NCBI GenBank assembly: GCA_930367205.1
Contig: OV884011.1
Span: forward strand, 165,333,226-165,397,225
Direction: 5' to 3'
Length of the DNA: 64,000 bases
Source: Acanthosoma haemorrhoidale
Taxonomy: Eukaryota; Arthropoda; Insecta; Hemiptera; Acanthosomatidae
Shown piece by piece: positions 59,871-64,000 of the stretch. Each line of letters starts with the position of its first letter. Positions within the stretch are counted from its first letter, which is position 1. The notes below the pieces were generated by a model. The model ran no database searches. It saw nothing but the letters and a program-made list of their open reading frames with translations, and was not told the origin of the DNA. The position numbers and the translations under genes were made by a program.

Positions 59871-60476
59871 ATCTCTCAATAGAAAATTAATTACTAATCT
59901 ACAAAGTTATACCTAAGCCAATCTGGACATACGGAATAGAGCTATGGGGGAAAGCAAAACAGTCAAACATCAAGCGCATCCAATCCTTTCAATCAAAAGT
60001 CCTGAGAACAATAGTTAATGCCCCTTATTACGTCAGTAACGATCTTAATATAATTAAATAATTGTAATACCCTTCCAAGTTCATAAAATATAATGTCCCT
60101 ATAATCCTCCTCGGAGACTAAAGTGGAAGTGGCCTCGCGACCTCCTACAAATACGCTTCAGTGGGAGTCCTGGCCTTGGCCAGCTACTCCAACCTTGCCC
60201 TGAGCGTCTGTGGCTCCGCGCTCTTCGTCAGCCTCCACTGGATCGTATCCGGTGACGTGGGAGCATAGGGACTTGCTAACTCTTCGCTTCCTCCTTCGCA
60301 TGAGAGGTAGGTAACAACCATGTGGATTTGGGAGGTCTCTGGACTGTTTGTAAACACTATGAATGAGCGAGTGAATGCAGAATTGTATATGTGGTATGAA
60401 TGGAAACATTTATTACAATTACGTATTGCCCAATAAAAGGCAGATTGTAATGTTATCACAATAGAAAAGTTTTTAT
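59871..60476 (+). mobile_element. Family A copy A20, right piece
   Basis: It resumes in the RT thumb with ctctcaatagaaaattaatt and runs to the tail hairpin (TGCC-CAATAAAA-GGCA near 60427) and atcacaatag. A deletion near 60045-60095 removes part of the RT end. A20 must be older than A21. Confidence 0.87.
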
Positions 60477-61797
60477 CTATGAGAGAGAGAAAGAGAGAGG
60501 AAATATTTGTGTAGGTCGGAAACAACTGTGGGTACGAATAAATCAGCGCAAAAATAGTCGTTGAAGGTGGAACTTAGTGAAATAAATGTATGGAAGGTCA
60601 GTCAAGTCTCGCGTTGAGGGGGTAAGGGTACAATAAAGGATGGAGAAAATTCGGGTGATATGTCACCGAAGGAGCAAGGAGGCACGTTCGCCCGATTTTT
60701 ATTTGTCAACCTGCCTTTTTGGGTTTGTTTTCGTCTCTATATATAAATCCTTTGCTCAGTTGAAAAAATATGTGCGATTTAACACAAAGAATAGAGAGAA
60801 TTGTCATTATTGCAGATATAATATAAGCGTACGGCGTGCTATGACGACTTACTACACTCACATGTAAATAATGAAAAATAAATGCTTAGTGTGAGCAAGA
60901 AGTTTCCAATCACTTTTCTTATACCGGATTTAAGGGTTGAGTCCCCTTCCAATAACATGTATAAATACAATTTTATATTGTAACTGGTTGGGGCTAGAAA
61001 TCATCCAAATTCTGAAAACTAAATACGAAAACTCATAAGACTCCCATGGTACACTTTGTAACATGCAGAAACCACTTTTGAATTAATTGCATGTATGTAG
61101 GTAAAGTAAAAACTTACATTGATTCAATCAGTTTCTTTATAATCCATGGTTTGCTTCAAATGTCCTGTACGTACCTGAAAAGAAAAGGTCCATAATTAAT
61201 TATACACTAAATTATAATTTGTTTAGATAACGGCGTATTCCTAATTTTGTACTAATAATTAATAATTAATAACCTTTAATTATACATAAAAAAAACTACA
61301 TGTTGTTTTACCAATATTTGGTTTAAATATATTTGTGAATACAATTATAAATTTTTTCTTCAAGGAACAATCAGCAATTTAAAACGCATGTATCTTACAT
61401 GTTGTTGCCATTTTCGTTATTTTATTTTTGGTAGGAGTCTGGTTCGGGTTCATTCAACCTCCTGAGGAAAAATAAACAAATGTTTTGTGGAATTGTGACG
61501 TTTCTTATAAGACATCTCCTGGTTTCCCTTTTGAAGAATTAAAGGAAAGTATTATCAAGAGCAGCCTCTTGAGTATATTGTGATACATCCTTATTGCCAT
61601 GACAACCTTCTTTTGGACAGGAGTTTAACTCATATTAAGCTCTTATTAATTTAATTTGAAATCCATATCTTATATTCTTTACTGATTTTGGTAACTAATC
61701 TTCAGCATTTACTGCTGTCTTGACTTTATCGTCAGTGATGGGAAGAATATGAGAACTGGTCATCATTATAACCTTCAAAATGACTTGTTAGTACGTG
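60477..61797. other. Unassigned stretch with a short GA repeat
   Basis: A (GA)n run lies at about 60481-60500. No gene was recognised. Confidence 0.4.
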
Positions 61798-62362
61798 ACT
61801 TATATCCTACATTCCTGAACTCATCCGTTCCAAGTTCCTGGAATTCCATAGTAACCTATCCAACCACCCTAATCCTCTAGCACAGTCATTGCACTGCCTA
61901 AAACGGGCAGCTCCTAGGAGGCTAAAATGGTCGTGACCTTGTGACCTGCTATAAATGCGTGACAGTGGGAGTCCTGGGAGCGGGATCCGATTAAACTAAA
62001 TATTCTATATTTTTCCCTCAATCCTAAATTTCTAACTAGAGAGCTTAGAAAAAAAAAATCCTGGAAACAGCCAATTTCTCCAATCACGTTCTGAGCGTCT
62101 GTGGCTCTCGCACTCTTCGTCAGCCTCCGTTGGCTCTTATCCGGTGACGCGGCTGACGGAGGAGCGTGAGGGACTTCCCAAGACTCCGCTTCCTCTTTCG
62201 CACGCGAGGGAGGTGACAATCGTATGGATTTGGGAGGCCTCTGGGCTGTTTGTCAATACTGTATGAATGAGCAAGTAAATGATTGTAAATATGGTATGAA
62301 TGAGAACATTGATCACAATTACTTATTGCATTATAAGGCAGATTGTAATTTCAGGACAATAA
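61798..62362 (+). mobile_element. Family A copy A22, interrupted by a 79-bp insertion
   Basis: It begins at the RT end (ctacattcctgaactcatcc), continues through the 3' region, and ends with a slightly eroded hairpin (TGCA-TTATAA-GGCA) near 62336. The insertion at 61980-62058 splits the 3' region. Confidence 0.86.
61980..62058 (+). mobile_element. Short retroposon-like insertion inside A22
   Basis: These 79 bp are absent from all other A copies and end in 10 A. They are flanked by TCCTGGGA (61972-61979) and TCCTGGAA (62059-62066), while uninterrupted copies have one such site. It looks like a very short 5'-truncated retroposon of unknown family. Confidence 0.78.
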
Positions 62363-62865
62363 ACAAGAACGTGACTTGGATAATGGATACATGACCCAAA
62401 AACTCCTCTTTTGTCCTTGCTAATTTCTACCCGTCAATAAATTTCGAAAATAACTGATTTTTATCTTCAATGAAAATTTCATGAAATATAGACGATTTCG
62501 TTTAGATATATAAGTGATTGATGGTCCATCGTTAGTGAAAACATATTTCTCACCATGTCACAGGCACAGGATATTTTATTAATCAATAAATGGATATAAA
62601 TTATAAAATAAAATGTCTACTTCGCAAGGGTAGGAATATAATCGGGATAAAGTGGGATGCTCAAGGAATGATATGCGGAAGGTGTCGGTCGGTTTCCTGT
62701 GCAAACACGATACAGATTGAACCTTGCTTATGTAAATCCCCAATCAATAGCCAAGATGGGATCGGAATAGAGTGCTACAGGCGGACATGAGAATCGGCCA
62801 GTGTAACAATTTCGAAGCGGTCAATCTAAAAAAAAAACGATTAAATATTATTCAGTTAATAATAT
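62363..62865. other. Unassigned stretch
   Basis: No gene was recognised. The 66-codon frame at 62590-62790 has a few Cys but no known motif. Confidence 0.4.
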
Positions 62866-62869
62866 GTAT

Positions 62870-63730
62870 ATAAAAAAACAACTTGATAATGATAAAATTA
62901 CAATCTGCCTCATTGGGCAATAATCAATTGTGATAAATGTTTTCATTCATACCATTTTCATTCACTCGCTCATTCATACAGTAACAGCCCACATACCTCC
63001 CAAATCCAGATGGTTGTCACCTCCCTCGCGTGCGAAAGAGGGAGTCCTGGGAAGCCCCACGCTCCTACGTCAGCCGCGTCACCGGATACGAGACATTGGA
63101 GGCTGACGAAGAGCGCGGGAGCCATATACGATAGGAGAAACTGGCCATTGCCAGGACTCCCACTGCCACGTATTTATAGCAGGTCACGAGGCCACTGCCT
63201 TTTTAGTCTCCGAGGAGGATTATAGGGATGAATGGTGCAGTGCAATGACTGTACAAGGGGATTGGGTGGTTGGATAGGTTAGTGTGGGATTTCATGAACT
63301 TGGAAGGGATAAGTTCAAGAATGTAGGGTATGTTAAGATCGTCATAAAGGGTTTTGTTACTGATGTAATAACGGGCATTTACTATTGTTCTCAGGACTTT
63401 TGATTGAAAGGATTGGATACGCTTGATGTTCGACATTTTTGCTGTCCCCTATACCTCTATTCCGTATGTCCAGATTGGCTTAAGTATAATTTTTTAAATT
63501 AGTAATTTGTTTTCTATTGAGAGATGGGATGTCCTTTGAAGTAGTCTGTACAGTTGTCCAAAGCGTCAGTTTAGTTCTTGTATTTTTAGCCTCATATGTG
63601 GGTTCCAGGTCAGCCGTTTGTAGAGATGGAAGCCTAAGTACCGTACTAACTCGGATACAGGGAGAGGAATGGAATTAAAAGAAACTAGTGGGCAAAGGGT
63701 GAAGGTAATGTGAGAACATTTTGCTTCATT
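62870..63730 (-). mobile_element. Family A copy A23 (RT C-terminus plus 3' region)
   Basis: On the minus strand the thumb reads SIPLPVSELVRYLGFHL, then RLTWNPH, LYRLLQRTSHLSIENK and, after two stops, SNIKRIQSFQSKVLRTIVN with YYISNKTLYDDLN. A degraded C-terminus, a 3' region with small deletions, and the tail hairpin (near 62903) follow. The 9-mer TAATAATAT occurs just outside both ends (62857-62865 and 63734-63742). It may be the target duplication, though it is low-complexity. Confidence 0.87.
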
Positions 63731-64000
63731 CGATAATAATATAAATAAATTGCTCCAAGTGAAAATCTACACGGTAAGAGATGAATCTATGTCTACATAT
63801 AACAACACTAGATCGGTGAATTCTGTGAATGTTGAACGACAGGGGTTGTACTGAACTAATCCACCTGAAATGCTAAAGGGATAATCTCAAGAAATCCTGA
63901 GTACGTTTTAGACAAAATTTAGTATCGCGAAATATCAATATATGAATTAAACATTAACAAAATAATACGCCATTTACCTTTCTTACAAGACTTCGTAGGT

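Noticed and set aside
58192..60476. A21/A20 as a twin-priming inversion of one element
   Set aside because: Both pieces contain their own complete 3' end, and A20 also continues on the left of A21. The duplication ATCTCTCA shows a nested insertion instead.
1..64000. CRISPR array, rRNA genes, bacterial operons
   Set aside because: No regularly spaced short repeats, no rRNA-like blocks and no gene clusters were seen. The content is eukaryotic repeat DNA.

Overview
This window looks like gene-poor nuclear DNA from an arthropod. It is AT-rich, has no operons or long open frames, and is crowded with broken non-LTR retrotransposons of the Jockey type, a mariner DNA transposon, a mariner-type MITE, LTR remnants and microsatellites. 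I could not fix the species. I recognise no intact host gene, tRNA, rRNA or CRISPR array. Every protein-like stretch I can identify belongs to a mobile element or is a decayed copy of a dispersed gene family.

The dominant component, roughly a fifth of the window, is one retrotransposon family that I call family A. It is present in more than 20 pieces on both strands. Each piece keeps some of the reverse transcriptase (RT) C-terminus and/or a long, fairly GC-rich 3' region ending in a small TGCC/GGCA hairpin. The best copy is A21 (58192-59870, minus), with about 430 RT codons interrupted by one stop. Two diverged relatives (A', about 40.4 and 45.9 kb) share its layout.

Layout. 0.7-2.1 kb: two A copies. 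2.1 kb: a family B tail. 3.3-7.1 kb: C1 and then B1, the longest B copy, with a decayed endonuclease and RT. 8.9-9.3 kb: an old B-like fragment. 10.2 kb: a MITE. 11.2-13.6 kb: two A copies. 15.9-16.8 kb: an internally deleted mariner. 17.2 and 23.4 kb: an unidentified dispersed repeat. 18.0-21.5 kb: A fragments, including the mosaic A6. 25.2-26.0 kb: A copies. 26.9-28.2 kb: C2, a long open RT fragment. 29.7-32.2 kb: A and B tails. 33.1-33.8 kb: a decayed copy of a dispersed arthropod protein family. 34-40.9 kb: A copies. 45.0-45.4 kb: a young unidentified retroposon with a 14-bp target duplication. 46.8-50.5 kb: A and D fragments. 51.5-54.0 kb: two related LTR-like blocks, one a clean solo LTR. 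55.4-56.3 kb: B4. 58.1-60.5 kb: A21 inserted into A20. 61.8-63.7 kb: A22 and A23.

Nothing here forms a pathway. The interest lies in the insertion history: nested insertions with readable target duplications, palindromic and microhomology deletion joins, mosaic copies, and a structured 3' end shared by family A. I found no convincing undescribed cellular system. The best leads are the young retroposon at 45.0-45.4 kb, the 3' hairpin of family A and the palindromic join in B4.
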